DNA of 64,000 nt from Povalibacter uvarum (GTDB lineage Bacteria > Pseudomonadota > Gammaproteobacteria > Steroidobacterales > Steroidobacteraceae), in the NCBI RefSeq assembly GCF_014202975.1, contig NZ_JACHHZ010000004.1, positions 434,001 to 498,000 of the forward strand, given 5' to 3'. A program made the translations under genes and the position numbers. Shown piece by piece: positions 1 to 9,173 of this stretch (position 1 is its first letter; every line of letters starts with the position of its first letter). Under the pieces are notes generated by a model. That model ran no database searches, had not been told where the DNA came from, and saw only the letters and a program-made list of their open reading frames with translations.

Positions 1-251
1 AACAGGTAGCGGCAGCGAAGCGCGCGACCCTCATCGAGCAACACCCACACACCGATCCGGTCGATGCTCAGCGCTTCGACGACGATCTTTGCCAGTTGCA
101 GCCAGGTTTCGCGCAGCGAGCCGCCGGAGGTGGCATGCAGGCGGGCGAGCTGCAGTCGGGCCTGTTCGAACAATCGGGTCTGCCCGAAGACCGGCGCGGA
201 TCCAGGTTCCATGGGTGCGCTCTTGGCGGCCGTGCGATCAGGTGTGTCCAT
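1..251 (-). CDS. GAF-domain sensor protein, N-terminal fragment
   Basis: The start codon is the ATG read on the minus strand at 251, and the frame stays open to the window edge, so only about 83 N-terminal residues are visible. After a short polar leader the sequence reads as a helical segment rich in Leu and Arg (FEQARLQLARLH). It continues into a pattern typical of the start of a GAF domain (LAKIVVEALSIDRIGVWVLL). GAF domains of this kind usually precede a diguanylate cyclase, phosphodiesterase or histidine kinase output module. The output lies outside the window, so the function cannot be given. It is divergent from the UPF0114 gene, with about 150 bases between them. Confidence 0.6.
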   Translation of the reverse strand, partial: MDTPDRTAAKSAPMEPGSAPVFGQTRLFEQARLQLARLHATSGGSLRETWLQLAKIVVEALSIDRIGVWVLLDEGRALRCRYL

Positions 252-401
252 TAATGCCCGACTCTACGCTGCGGCCGTGGGTTCGGCCAATAGCGGAATC
301 GCGCCGGCCAACGGTGCGATCCCCAGGGCTGCGACGTAACACGGCCGACATCGGGCCGGTTAGAATCAGCCCCCCGACACAGCCAGAGAAAATGCATCGT
401 G

Positions 402-935
402 ATGGAGCGTGCGATTGAGAAGTTGTTGTTCGCCAGCCGCTGGATCCTGGCGCCCGTTTACCTTGGCATGTCGCTGGCGCTATTCGCCCTGGGCATCAAG
501 TTCTTCACGGAGGTGTATCACCTCCTGCACACGATCATGGTGGTCACCGAAGCCGACCTCGTGCTGCGCCTGCTGGCCCTCGTCGACCTGGTGCTCGTCG
601 GCAGCCTGATCGTGATGGTGATGTTCTCGGGCTACGAGAACTTCGTGTCCAAGATCGACGTCAAGGACGGCGGCGACAATCTCGGCTGGCTCGGCAAGCT
701 CGATGCGAGCAGCCTCAAGCTGAAAGTGGCCGCGTCGATCGTCGCCATCTCCTCGATCCACCTGCTGCGCGCGTTCATGGGCATCGGCGGGGATCCCACC
801 AAGGTGTTCGGCGAACCCGAACAGGACCGGCTCATGTGGTTCGTCATCATCCATCTGACGTTCGTGATTTCAGCCGTGATGATGGGCGTGCTCGACAAGA
901 TATCGTTCGCCAGCCACCGGGATGCGGAGCATTGA
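402..935 (+). CDS. UPF0114 (YqhA-like) inner membrane protein
   Basis: A 177-residue membrane protein that reads as a UPF0114/YqhA family member. The N-terminus ([20 protein letters not shown]) is the characteristic opening of the family. About four hydrophobic segments follow (roughly residues 10-35, 50-80, 105-125 and 140-160). The loop with [10 protein letters not shown] is also typical. The biochemical role of the family is unknown. A GTG lies directly before the ATG at 402 and could also start translation; the ATG is preferred. The stop TGA overlaps the TTG start of the next gene, which implies translational coupling with the gamma-carbonic anhydrase. Confidence 0.85.
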   Translation: MERAIEKLLFASRWILAPVYLGMSLALFALGIKFFTEVYHLLHTIMVVTEADLVLRLLALVDLVLVGSLIVMVMFSGYENFVSKIDVKDGGDNLGWLGKLDASSLKLKVAASIVAISSIHLLRAFMGIGGDPTKVFGEPEQDRLMWFVIIHLTFVISAVMMGVLDKISFASHRDAEH

Positions 936-1453
936 TCTACTCCCTCGCCAACCGCCAGATCGAAACGCACGGCGACGACTACTTCGTCGCGCCTAGTGCG
1001 GATGTGATCGGCAGCGTGCGTCTCGGTCGCTGGGCGAGCGTCTGGTTCAACGCCGTGCTTCGCGGTGACAACGACTGGATCGAGATCGGCGACGGGACGA
1101 ACGTGCAGGACGGCACAGTGATGCACACCGACTCGGGCGTACCGCTGATCGTCGGTGCCAATACGACGATCGGTCACAAGGCCTTCCTGCATGCCTGCCG
1201 CGTTGGCGATCATTCGCTGATCGCCAACGGCGCGATGATTCTCGATGGCGCCACGATCGGCAGCTACAGCATCGTCGCCGCCGGCGCTTTCGTGCCTCCG
1301 CGCAAGACGATTCCCGACGGCGTCGTTGTGATGGGCAATCCCGCGCAGGTCGTGCGCGAGATCACGGAGAAGGATCGATACCTGCTGCAGCACGCGGCGC
1401 TGCATTATCAGGACAATGCGAAGCGATACAGGACGGAGCTGGTCGTCCGTTGA
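932..1453 (+). CDS. Gamma-carbonic anhydrase family protein (YrdA-like)
   Basis: A 173-residue left-handed beta-helix protein of the gamma-carbonic anhydrase/YrdA group. Hexapeptide repeats run through most of the chain. The three metal-binding histidines are visible in VMHTDS, then IGHKAF and LHACRVG. Family members bind zinc or iron and some hydrate CO2, but the bacterial YrdA-type proteins have poorly defined substrates. The chosen start is the TTG at 932, which overlaps the stop of the UPF0114 gene and gives the usual family length. A reading frame extends further upstream but is only a shadow of that gene. The pair is likely co-transcribed. Confidence 0.85.
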   Translation: MIYSLANRQIETHGDDYFVAPSADVIGSVRLGRWASVWFNAVLRGDNDWIEIGDGTNVQDGTVMHTDSGVPLIVGANTTIGHKAFLHACRVGDHSLIANGAMILDGATIGSYSIVAAGAFVPPRKTIPDGVVVMGNPAQVVREITEKDRYLLQHAALHYQDNAKRYRTELVVR

Positions 1454-1471
1454 TCAGGTGATCACACCCTG

Positions 1472-1936
1472 TCACGCACCCACGGTTCTCTGCTCAGGCT
1501 TCTCGCCTTCCGCGAAAAACTCCAGCGATATCGAGTTCAGACAATGTCTCTGATGCGTCGGCGGCGGACCATCGTCGAAGACGTGGCCGAGGTGCGCGTC
1601 GCAGCGCGCGCAGCGAATCTCCGTGCGGATCATGCCGTGGCTGCGGTCGACGATTTCTCGGATGTGAGCCGGATCGAACGGCTGATAGAAACTCGGCCAG
1701 CCCGTGCCCGATTCGAACTTCGAATCTGCCTTGTAGAGCGGCAGGCCGCACAAGCGGCACGCGTAAACTCCGGACTTCTTGTTGCCCAATAGCGTGCCGC
1801 AGAAGGGCCGCTCAGTGCCCTGGTGCAGGATCACGTGACGCTCTTCCGGCGTGAAGCCGGCTGCGTGCTTATCGCGGTCGGCGTCGGTGAATGGGCGCAG
1901 ATCGTAGCCGCTAGCGGAGACGGTCGGGGCTGGCAT
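1472..1936 (-). CDS. msrB: Peptide-methionine (R)-S-oxide reductase MsrB
   Basis: A 154-residue cytoplasmic repair enzyme that reduces the R-epimer of methionine sulfoxide in proteins. Two CxxC pairs (CRLC and CARC) form the structural zinc site. The catalytic cysteine lies in RHCLNS near the C-terminus, followed by the family signature for substrate binding. [16 protein letters not shown] and [11 protein letters not shown] are typical MsrB stretches. A second (resolving) cysteine is not obvious outside the zinc pairs. It converges with the gamma-carbonic anhydrase gene, 18 bases away, and is followed upstream by an amino acid permease on the same strand. Confidence 0.93.
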   Translation of the reverse strand: MPAPTVSASGYDLRPFTDADRDKHAAGFTPEERHVILHQGTERPFCGTLLGNKKSGVYACRLCGLPLYKADSKFESGTGWPSFYQPFDPAHIREIVDRSHGMIRTEIRCARCDAHLGHVFDDGPPPTHQRHCLNSISLEFFAEGEKPEQRTVGA

Positions 1937-2010
1937 GGCGTCGTTCCTGGGGGAGAGGGGATGACGTCAGTATGAGGGCCGCGATCCGGCTCTCAAGCCC
2001 CCGCCACCGG

Positions 2011-3483
2011 TCACTTGCCCTGGGCTCTCAACTTGCTGTGGTGATAGCCATAGAAGCCGTAGATCGAGAAGCCGATCACCGACCAGATGGCGAGTCGCCA
2101 CCAGGTGTCGAGCGGCAGGAAGGCCATCATGGTGGCGCAGATGAGCGCGCCGAGGATGCAGGTCACCGGAGCGAAGGGAACACGGAAGGGGCGCGGGATG
2201 TCCGGTTTGGTGTATCGCAGGATGAGCACGCCGATGCAGACGCACGTGAATGCCAGCAGGATGCCGATGGAGATCAGTTCGCCCAGCACATCGAGCGGGA
2301 ACAGGCCGGCGAAGATGGCGGCGATGACGACGGCGGCGGCAGTAGCTACGTGCGGCGTGCGATAGACGGGGTGCACCTTCTTCCACGACGGTGGCAGCAG
2401 TCCGTCGTCGGCCATCGCGAGGAAGATGCGCGGCTGTCCGAGCAGCGACATCAGGATGACCGAGGTCATGCCGACGATCGCGCCGGTCGTCACCAGGATG
2501 TTCAGCCATGCCAGCTGCGGATGCGCGTCGAGCGCCACAGCCACTGGCGCATCCACGTCGAGCTGCGTGTACGGCACCATGCCCGTGAGCACTGCGCTCA
2601 TCGCGATGTACAGCACTGCGGAGATGACGAGCGCACCGAGGATGCCCAGCGGGACGTCGCGTTGCGGATTGCGTGCCTCGCGCGCGGCCGTGGACGCGGT
2701 GTCGAAACCGATGTACGAGAAGAAGATGATCGCGGCTCCCTGGAAAACGCCGCTCCAGCCGAACTCGCCGCGGGTGCCGGTGTTCTCCGGCAGGTAGGGG
2801 TGCCAGTTCGCGGTGTCGACATAGCTCATGCCCGCGAGGATGAACACGACGATGATGCCGACCTTGATGAACACCATGAAATTGTTGAGCGTCGCGGATT
2901 CCTTCACGCCGACGTAACAGACCCAGCCCAGCGCCAGCACGATGAGCACAGCTGGCATGTTGACGATGGCGCCCGTGGCGCCGAGCCGGCCGCTCTCGGT
3001 CTTCGCGAACGGAGCGTTGGACAGTACGTCAGGAAGATGGATGCCGATCTTGCCGAGCAGATTGACCACGTATGCGGACCAGCCGACAGCAACCGCTGAG
3101 GCCGACAACATGTACTCGAGCGACAGGTTCCAGCCGATGAACCAGGCGATGGCTTCGCCGAGCGTCGCGTAGGAGTAGGTGTACGCGCTTCCGGATACCG
3201 GGATCATCGCCGCGAATTCGGCGTAGCAGATGGCCGCGAGGGCGGACCCGATGGCCGCGATCAGCAGCGCGATCGTGAGCGCCGGGCCCGCGTGATTGGC
3301 GGCCACCGTGCCCGTGAGGATGAAAATGCCCGTGCCGATCGTCGCGCCGAGGCCGATCGCCGTCAGGGACCGTGCCGTCAGTACGCGATTCAACGGCGGC
3401 GCCGAGTTCAGGTCGCTGACGATGGAGTCGACGGAGCGGACCGCGAACAGGCGGCTCAGCAGGCTGGGCATTGCAGACCTCAT
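2011..3483 (-). CDS. APC-superfamily amino acid permease
   Basis: A 490-residue permease with about twelve membrane segments, resembling the cationic amino acid transporter (CAT/YfnA-like) branch of the APC superfamily. The TM1 signature GLGATIGTGIFILTG is present near residue 45, followed by the conserved AGPALTIA stretch and the acidic YAEFAAMIPVSGSAYTY segment. FFSYIGFDTASTAAREARNP is the diagnostic loop after TM6. Family members import amino acids by proton- or sodium-linked transport or exchange; the substrate cannot be read from the sequence. It probably forms a separate transcript from msrB, about 70 bases downstream. Confidence 0.88.
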   Translation of the reverse strand: MRSAMPSLLSRLFAVRSVDSIVSDLNSAPPLNRVLTARSLTAIGLGATIGTGIFILTGTVAANHAGPALTIALLIAAIGSALAAICYAEFAAMIPVSGSAYTYSYATLGEAIAWFIGWNLSLEYMLSASAVAVGWSAYVVNLLGKIGIHLPDVLSNAPFAKTESGRLGATGAIVNMPAVLIVLALGWVCYVGVKESATLNNFMVFIKVGIIVVFILAGMSYVDTANWHPYLPENTGTRGEFGWSGVFQGAAIIFFSYIGFDTASTAAREARNPQRDVPLGILGALVISAVLYIAMSAVLTGMVPYTQLDVDAPVAVALDAHPQLAWLNILVTTGAIVGMTSVILMSLLGQPRIFLAMADDGLLPPSWKKVHPVYRTPHVATAAAVVIAAIFAGLFPLDVLGELISIGILLAFTCVCIGVLILRYTKPDIPRPFRVPFAPVTCILGALICATMMAFLPLDTWWRLAIWSVIGFSIYGFYGYHHSKLRAQGK

Positions 3484-3607
3484 TGGAATTCTTCGGCGGG
3501 CCCGAAGGCCGCTCCAAGGCTACAGGCTCGGGCTGGAGGTGAACAGGGACGTGAACAGACAGTCATGAACTGTCGTCCGCTGGCCCTTGCGCCATTATCA
3601 TTCACGG

Positions 3608-4999
3608 GTGAATCCGCTCGCCGACCCCGCACCCGCTCGTCCCACGCCGCTGCCCAACACGTATTGGGTGTTGCCCGGACGGCTGCTCGCGGGGGAATAC
3701 CCCGGGTCGTCATCGCGGGCCACGGCCATGGATCGTATACATCGCCTGATGGGCGCTGGCGTGGACGCCTTCATTGATCTGACCCAGGACGGCGAACTCG
3801 CGCCGTACGAGCCGTACCTGCCCCCCACAGTGGCCTATCAGCGCTGGCCGATCAGGGATCACAGTCTTCCCGATTCCCCTGGCCATATGGCCGAGATCCT
3901 GGATGCGCTCGATGCATTGCTAGCGGAAGGCCGTTGCGTCTATGTGCATTGCCGCGCGGGTATCGGCAGGACTGGGACGGCGATCGGCTGTCACCTGATC
4001 CGCAGCGGGCTCGATGCCAACGCTGCGATGGATCATCTGCAGACGCTCTGGAAACAGAATGCGCGCAGTGCCTCGTGGCCGACTACGCCGGAAACGGATG
4101 AGCAATATCACTTCGTGCTTGAGTGGCGCGAGACACGTCGCGTCGTGCTCGACGTCGCGCAGCGTCGCGAGGGTGCGCTGCTGGGGCTGGCGTGCGCGGA
4201 CTCGATAGCGACGCTGCTTGCCGCCAATCGCTATTCGCCAGCGCAGTTGCTGCAGCAAACGGTTGCACCGGGCGTGACGCTCGACGTTGGTCCGAGCACG
4301 CTGACGACAACGGCAGTCGCGGAGAGCCTGCTCGAGCGCCGTGGCCACGACGCACAGGATCAGATGCAGCGCTATCTGCAGATTTCACGCACGCACGCGA
4401 ATCTGCTGTCCGCCGACTTCCGGCGTGCACTGGCGACCTGGCAGTGGTCGCGCAAACCGAACGCGGGATCGCACGATCCGAAGAATCTCGATTCGCATCC
4501 GCTGCCGCGCAGCCTCGCTGCGGCATTCTTCAAGCAAGAGGACGCGGCCGCGGCTATAGAGCTTGGCGCGGAGATCTCCCGGACTACGCAGCAATCGCCG
4601 GTTGTTCTCGATCTGTGCCGCTTCTGGACGGCGTTGTTCGTCGATGCGCTCGATGGTGTCGATCGCACTACGCTGCTCGATCTGCGAACCGGTGTGGCAA
4701 TGCAGATACTGCGCGGTCGCAAATTGCGCGCCGAAGTCGAAGCGATTCTCGAAGGCCGTGCCGCCGTGTCGCGCGGCTTCGACGCACTCTCGGCGACGGC
4801 GCAGGCACTGGCGGCGTTCGGACGCGGGCAGGACTTCGTTGAAGGGTTGCGTCTGAGTCTCGAGGGCGGCGAAGTCGCAGCAGCGCTCTATGGGGCGATT
4901 GCCGGCGCTCATGCCGGCAGCGCGTCGATTCCAGCGAGCTGGCTGCAGGCGCTGCCGCAGCAGCAGGCATTGCGCAGCATTGCGCGAAGGTTCGCCTGA
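3608..4999 (+). CDS. Dual-specificity phosphatase fused to a degenerate ADP-ribosylglycohydrolase-like domain
   Basis: A two-domain protein of about 463 residues. Residues 15-170 form a DSP/PTP-like phosphatase with the catalytic loop HCRAGIGRTG (Cys about 115). An upstream Asp in WPIRDHS is the likely general acid. From about residue 186, REGALLGLACADS begins an ARH/DraG-like fold. The motifs that bind the two magnesium ions in true ADP-ribosylglycohydrolases are lost: the usual TDDT reads GPSTLTTT (228-235) and the usual GGDADT reads GGEVAA (about 420-425). The second half is therefore probably catalytically dead. The GTG at 3608 is chosen; a TTG 21 bases upstream is possible and neither has a good ribosome site. 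The next gene starts two bases after the stop. Confidence 0.75.
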   Translation: MNPLADPAPARPTPLPNTYWVLPGRLLAGEYPGSSSRATAMDRIHRLMGAGVDAFIDLTQDGELAPYEPYLPPTVAYQRWPIRDHSLPDSPGHMAEILDALDALLAEGRCVYVHCRAGIGRTGTAIGCHLIRSGLDANAAMDHLQTLWKQNARSASWPTTPETDEQYHFVLEWRETRRVVLDVAQRREGALLGLACADSIATLLAANRYSPAQLLQQTVAPGVTLDVGPSTLTTTAVAESLLERRGHDAQDQMQRYLQISRTHANLLSADFRRALATWQWSRKPNAGSHDPKNLDSHPLPRSLAAAFFKQEDAAAAIELGAEISRTTQQSPVVLDLCRFWTALFVDALDGVDRTTLLDLRTGVAMQILRGRKLRAEVEAILEGRAAVSRGFDALSATAQALAAFGRGQDFVEGLRLSLEGGEVAAALYGAIAGAHAGSASIPASWLQALPQQQALRSIARRFA

Positions 5000-5001
5000 G
5001 C

Positions 5002-6066
5002 GTGGCGGTGTCGCGTAAGAAGAAGGTCTCCGCCCGCAAGGCGAAGCGTGCGCGTGAGCCAGCGTGGACGCGATTGAGCGATCACGAGCTGCTCCAGAAG
5101 CGCTTCTGTGATCTTCGCCTGTCGCTGCGCGGCACGATGGTGGAGAAGCACTGGAAGGAAGTGCAGAAAGACCTGGCTGGTCGCGGCATCCGTTTCCGTC
5201 CGCACTTGTGGCTGTCCGAAGAATGGTTCTCGCCGGACGGCGTGCCGGGCATTGCAGTGCCGTTCTACATGGCTCATCCGCGTCTCATGCGGCTCGAGCG
5301 GCTCATCATGGATGAAGTCGAAGGCGGCAACGCGAACTGGTTGACCCGCATCCTGCGTCACGAGGCGGGCCACGCGCTCGACAACGCGTTTCGTCTGCGT
5401 CGCCGCAAAGGATGGCGGAAGGCGTTCGGTAAACCCTCGCGTCCTTATCCCGATATCTATCGACCGCGTCCCGCGAGTCGCGATTACGTTCTTCACCTGG
5501 GCCACTGGTACGCGCAGAGTCATCCCACGGAGGACTTCGCGGAAACATTCGCGGTGTGGTTGCAGCCACGGGCCCGCTGGCGCCGCGACTACCAGGGCTG
5601 GCCCGCATTGAATAAGCTCGAGTACGTCGATTCGCTGATGCGCGAGCTGAAAGGCGCGCATGCGGCGGTTGCGAATCGCGATCTGATCGAGCCGCTGAGC
5701 GAAGACACGCGCACGCTGGCCGAGCACTACTACCAGAAGCGGGCGCGCTACGATCTTGATCGGCCCGGCGCGTACGATCTGCGCCTCAAGCGCATTTTCG
5801 GGCAGCGCAGCCGGCGCAAGCGTCACCTGCGGGCAAGCACGTTCGTGCGACGGGTGCGACCGCAGCTCGAGCGCCTGCTCATCCGGCGTTCACGCCTGCA
5901 CCCGTATCTGGTTCATCATGTGCTGCGAGTGGTGATCCATCGCTGCCGGGAGCTCGACCTGGTCCTCGAGACCTCGCAGCGCGATGCGAAGCGCGCCGTG
6001 CTCGGCGTGCTCGAGCGAATCATGATGGATATTCTGCGGCGTGACCGCGAAAGGTATGCGTTGTGA
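5002..6066 (+). CDS. Putative zinc-binding metallopeptidase (Peptidase_Mx type)
   Basis: A 354-residue, strongly basic protein. The zinc motif appears as RHEAGHALD near residue 117, followed by HPTEDFAETFAVWLQP, whose Glu probably completes the site. The SHP-EDFAETFAVWL and WPALNKLEYVD stretches match the putative zinc-binding metallopeptidase family. No signal peptide is seen, so a cytoplasmic role is likely. The N-terminus (RKKKVSARKAKRARE) and C-terminus are rich in Lys and Arg. The GTG start lies two bases after the phosphatase stop, and an ATP-grasp ligase follows 25 bases later, so the three are likely one operon. The substrate is unknown. Confidence 0.75.
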   Translation: MAVSRKKKVSARKAKRAREPAWTRLSDHELLQKRFCDLRLSLRGTMVEKHWKEVQKDLAGRGIRFRPHLWLSEEWFSPDGVPGIAVPFYMAHPRLMRLERLIMDEVEGGNANWLTRILRHEAGHALDNAFRLRRRKGWRKAFGKPSRPYPDIYRPRPASRDYVLHLGHWYAQSHPTEDFAETFAVWLQPRARWRRDYQGWPALNKLEYVDSLMRELKGAHAAVANRDLIEPLSEDTRTLAEHYYQKRARYDLDRPGAYDLRLKRIFGQRSRRKRHLRASTFVRRVRPQLERLLIRRSRLHPYLVHHVLRVVIHRCRELDLVLETSQRDAKRAVLGVLERIMMDILRRDRERYAL

Positions 6067-6091
6067 TGGCGACTAACCGCGTCTTCCCCAC

Positions 6092-7126
6092 ATGAAACCA
6101 TTGCGCGTCCTCGTCCTGATGCACGAAAGCCTGGTCCCTCCGTCGAGCCTCAGGGGCTACACGGTGAAGGAGATCGACGAATTCAGGACCGAATTCGACG
6201 TGACCAACGTGCTCGAGAAAGCGGGGCATACGGTGAAGGCGCTGGGGTTGCTCGACAACCTGGCGGATCTGCGCGCGGCCATCACCGACTGGAAGCCCGA
6301 CGTCGCCTTCAATCTGCTCGAAGAGTTCCAGGGCATCGTCACTTACGATCAGCACGTCGTTGCCTTCCTGGAGCTGATGAAGCAGCCGTACACGGGCTGC
6401 AATCCGCGCGGCATGATGATTTCGCGCGACAAGGTATTGTCCAAACAGATCCTGGCCTATCACCGCATTCCGACACCCGGCTTCGCGTTGTTCCGTCGCG
6501 GCCAGAAGTACAAGCTGCCACGGAAGCTGAAATTCCCGCTGTTCGTGAAGTCGGCGACCGAGGACGCTTCGCTGGGCATCTCGCAGGCCTCGATCGTTCA
6601 CGACGCCGACCGGCTCAAGGAGCGCATCCAGTTCATCCACGAACAGACGAACTCCGATGCGCTGGTGGAGGAATACATCGAAGGACGTGAGCTCTACGTG
6701 GGGGTGCTGGGCAACGAACGCCTGCGCACCTTCCCGGTCTGGGAAATGGATTTCGGCACGTTGCCGGATGTCATGGCCGGCATCGCGACCCGAAAGGTGA
6801 AATGGGATCGCAACTACCAGAAGAAGCACGGCATCAAGACCGGCGCCGCACCGCCGCTGCCGGATGGCATGCCTGCTTACCTCGACAAGCTCTCGAAGCG
6901 CATCTATCGTGCGCTCTACATGAGCGGCTACGCGCGCATGGATTTCCGCATGCGTCCCGACGGCAGCGTGTTCGTGCTGGAAGCCAACGCCAATCCGAAC
7001 ATCAGCCACGCTGAGGACTTCGCGGACTCGGCCCGCGCCTCGGGCGTCGAGTATCCGGCGCTCCTCGAGCAAATCGTTCGTCTGGGCTGCAACTACCAGG
7101 CGGCGTGGCGGGTGGATGAGGGGTGA
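6092..7126 (+). CDS. ATP-grasp ligase, D-alanine-D-alanine ligase-like
   Basis: A 344-residue ATP-grasp enzyme. The central domain has the nucleotide-binding pattern around YTGCNPRGMMISRDKVLSK and FPLFVKSATEDASLGIS. The acidic LVEEYIEGRELYVGVLG and the C-terminal metal-binding FVLEANANPNIS are typical of the Ddl-like branch. Such enzymes join a carboxylate, activated as an acylphosphate, to an amine. True Ddl is normally in the division cluster. Here the enzyme follows a zinc peptidase and a phosphatase fusion, so it more likely acts on another peptide or amino acid. Third gene of the run. Confidence 0.82.
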   Translation: MKPLRVLVLMHESLVPPSSLRGYTVKEIDEFRTEFDVTNVLEKAGHTVKALGLLDNLADLRAAITDWKPDVAFNLLEEFQGIVTYDQHVVAFLELMKQPYTGCNPRGMMISRDKVLSKQILAYHRIPTPGFALFRRGQKYKLPRKLKFPLFVKSATEDASLGISQASIVHDADRLKERIQFIHEQTNSDALVEEYIEGRELYVGVLGNERLRTFPVWEMDFGTLPDVMAGIATRKVKWDRNYQKKHGIKTGAAPPLPDGMPAYLDKLSKRIYRALYMSGYARMDFRMRPDGSVFVLEANANPNISHAEDFADSARASGVEYPALLEQIVRLGCNYQAAWRVDEG

Positions 7127-7192
7127 GGCGGGCTCGTCCCGCTCACCCCAAACCATGGGTCTTCCCGCACGTACCTGCTTACACTCCTTCGC

Positions 7193-8260
7193 ATGACCGT
7201 TCGCGAAGCTCCCGGCAATGTCGCCCTGTTCAGTCTCTGGGGGCTGTTCTGGCTGGCGATGTTCGTCGTGGCGTTGCAGGACGCGTCCCTCAATCCCGCG
7301 GTGAGCTGGTGGGAGCCGCTGCTCTGGGAAGGAAGTTCAGCGCTCATTGCCACGATGTGGCTCATCGCGCAGCGCCGCTTCGACGCGCACTATGCGGTTT
7401 ATCTCGACCGGCCACGGGTCTGGTTCGCCCAGCATCTCAAGTGGCTGCCGCTGATTGCGCCGACGTTCATCGCGTCGATCTATCTGATTCGCCATGGCGT
7501 CTACGGGCTGGTCGGCAGGTCCTACCACCATGAGCCCTGGCTCTTCGTCATCCCGTATGAAACCGCCAAGCTCGTGCTCTTCGCCGGGTTGTGGCTCGGC
7601 CTGGTCTTCGGATTCGATTCGTTCGCGCAGTGGCGCACGCAGCGCGAACGATTGCTGTCGGTTCAGAAGGCGCTCGCGGAATCGCAGCTGCAGCAGCTGC
7701 AGAGCCAGTTGCGGCCGCATTTCCTGTTCAACGCGCTCAACACGATCTCGTCGCTGATCCATTCGGATCCTGACCGGGCGGATCGCCTGCTCGTGCGCCT
7801 GAGCGACCTGCTCCGAGCCAGCCTGACCGTGCATCGGTCAGAGCTGACTTCGCTCAGGGAAGAACTGCGGATACTCGAGCTCTATGCACAGATCATGCAG
7901 GAGAGATTCGACGATCGCGTCGAGCTGCGATGGAACATTGCCCAGGAGACGCTCGGTGCGAGCGTGCCTGCGCTGCTGCTGCAACCGTTGCTCGAGAACG
8001 CCTTCAAGCATGGCGTCGAACGCAGCCAGTCGCCCGTCGTCGTTCGTGTCGAGACGAGCCGCGACGGGGATCGCCTGCTGATGGCGATCGCCAATACGGG
8101 CACGCTCGACTTCACCAATACGACCGGTGGGATCGGGTTGCGCAACTGTCGTGAACGGCTGCACGTTCACTATGGGCCGGACGCCTTGCTCGAGCTGCGG
8201 CAGGATGATGCCGATGTCGTCGCGCGAGTCCGGCTGCCGTGGCGGGAGTATCAGGCGTGA
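7193..8260 (+). CDS. LytS/YehU-type membrane sensor histidine kinase
   Basis: A 355-residue kinase of the His_kinase (LytS) class. Four hydrophobic segments occupy about residues 8-155. A short coiled-coil stretch (SQLQQLQSQL) leads to the phospho-acceptor loop RPHFLFNALN with His176. The N-box LLQPLLENAFKHG and the glycine-rich GGIGLRNCRERL of the ATP-binding domain follow. The GTGA overlap between its stop and the GTG of the response regulator at 8257 shows direct coupling. The signal is unknown. Family members typically control membrane, peptidoglycan or carbon-uptake genes through their LytTR partner. Confidence 0.92.
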   Translation: MTVREAPGNVALFSLWGLFWLAMFVVALQDASLNPAVSWWEPLLWEGSSALIATMWLIAQRRFDAHYAVYLDRPRVWFAQHLKWLPLIAPTFIASIYLIRHGVYGLVGRSYHHEPWLFVIPYETAKLVLFAGLWLGLVFGFDSFAQWRTQRERLLSVQKALAESQLQQLQSQLRPHFLFNALNTISSLIHSDPDRADRLLVRLSDLLRASLTVHRSELTSLREELRILELYAQIMQERFDDRVELRWNIAQETLGASVPALLLQPLLENAFKHGVERSQSPVVVRVETSRDGDRLLMAIANTGTLDFTNTTGGIGLRNCRERLHVHYGPDALLELRQDDADVVARVRLPWREYQA

Positions 8261-8994
8261 TCCGCGTGTTGATCGTCGACGATGAAGCACCAGCGCGGGA
8301 AAAGCTGCGCCGCTGGCTTGGTGAACAGGAAGACCTCGAGCTGGCGGGCGAGGCGAGCGACGGCCTTGCCGCGGCACAAGCGATCGAGAACCTGCGGCCC
8401 GACGTCGTCTATCTCGATATCCAGATGCCGGGCCTGAGCGGACTCGAAGTTGCCGCGCAGCTGGAGCCGGACAGTGCGCCGCTGATCGTGTTCGTCACTG
8501 CCTATGACGAGCACGCCGTGAAGGCGTTCGATCTGAACGCTGTCGACTACTTGCTCAAGCCCTACGACAAGGACCGCTTGCTGCGCACGCTGGCGCGAGT
8601 GCGCGAACGTATCGACACCGGTACGCGGGGCCACTCCGTCAGGGCAGCTCGCGGTCAGACCGGGTCGAGCGATCGATTGCTGGTGCCGGTGGGTGAACGA
8701 CTGGAGCTCATCGAGAGCCGCTCGATTCACTGGCTCGAAGCCGACGACAACTACGTGCATGTTCATGCGGCGTCACGCGTCTACATGCTCAGACGCACGC
8801 TGCAGGATCTGCTGACTCAGCTCGGCGAAGAGCGATTCGTCCGCATCCACAAGTCGACTGCCGTCAACGTGAGCGAAATCCAGTCGCTCACCCCGCTTTT
8901 CAAGGGCGACTACGAAGTTCATCTGCGCAACGGCCATACGCTGAGGCTGAGTCGGCGCTACAGGGATGAGCTGTTTGCGCGGATGGGGCGGTAG
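8257..8994 (+). CDS. LytTR-family response regulator
   Basis: A 245-residue regulator. Residues 1-118 form a receiver domain with acidic VDDE, phospho-acceptor Asp54 in VVYLDIQMPG and the conserved Lys in LLKPYDKDR. Residues about 140-245 form a LytTR DNA-binding domain, shown by IESRSIHWLEADDNYVHVH, RRTLQDLLTQL and FVRIHKSTAVNV. The GTG start overlaps the kinase stop. LytTR domains bind pairs of short direct repeats; no such pair was identified in this window. An inverted repeat follows the stop and may end the transcript. Confidence 0.93.
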   Translation: MIRVLIVDDEAPAREKLRRWLGEQEDLELAGEASDGLAAAQAIENLRPDVVYLDIQMPGLSGLEVAAQLEPDSAPLIVFVTAYDEHAVKAFDLNAVDYLLKPYDKDRLLRTLARVRERIDTGTRGHSVRAARGQTGSSDRLLVPVGERLELIESRSIHWLEADDNYVHVHAASRVYMLRRTLQDLLTQLGEERFVRIHKSTAVNVSEIQSLTPLFKGDYEVHLRNGHTLRLSRRYRDELFARMGR

Positions 8995-9002
8995 CATAGT
9001 CC

Positions 9003-9067
9003 GTCATTCCCGCGCAGGCGGGAATCCATGCCTTTCCCCGATGGATTCCCGCTTCCGCGGGAATGAC
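9003..9067. repeat. Inverted pair of dRS3-like GTCATTCCCGCG elements
   Basis: Two 27-base elements of the form GTCATTCCCGCG..GCGGGAATCCAT lie head to head (9003-9029 and 9041-9067) with an 11-base spacer. Each is itself a short palindrome, so the pair can fold as one long hairpin or two small ones. It follows the LytTR stop by a few bases and could act as a terminator without a U-tract. The same design recurs at 18116, 40300 and, diverged, at 51421. Confidence 0.85.
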
Positions 9068-9173
9068 AGAAGCGTCCCGCTCACCCCACCCATCGCCCCG
9101 CTGACCCCGGACTCGATGCGCCCCTGACCGCGCAAGCTCACTCTCTCTCTCCATGATCCAAGGAGAGACCGCC

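Noticed and set aside
6020-7156. A 378-codon minus-strand frame over the ATP-grasp gene
   Set aside because: Shadow frame; the plus strand carries the complete ATP-grasp motifs.
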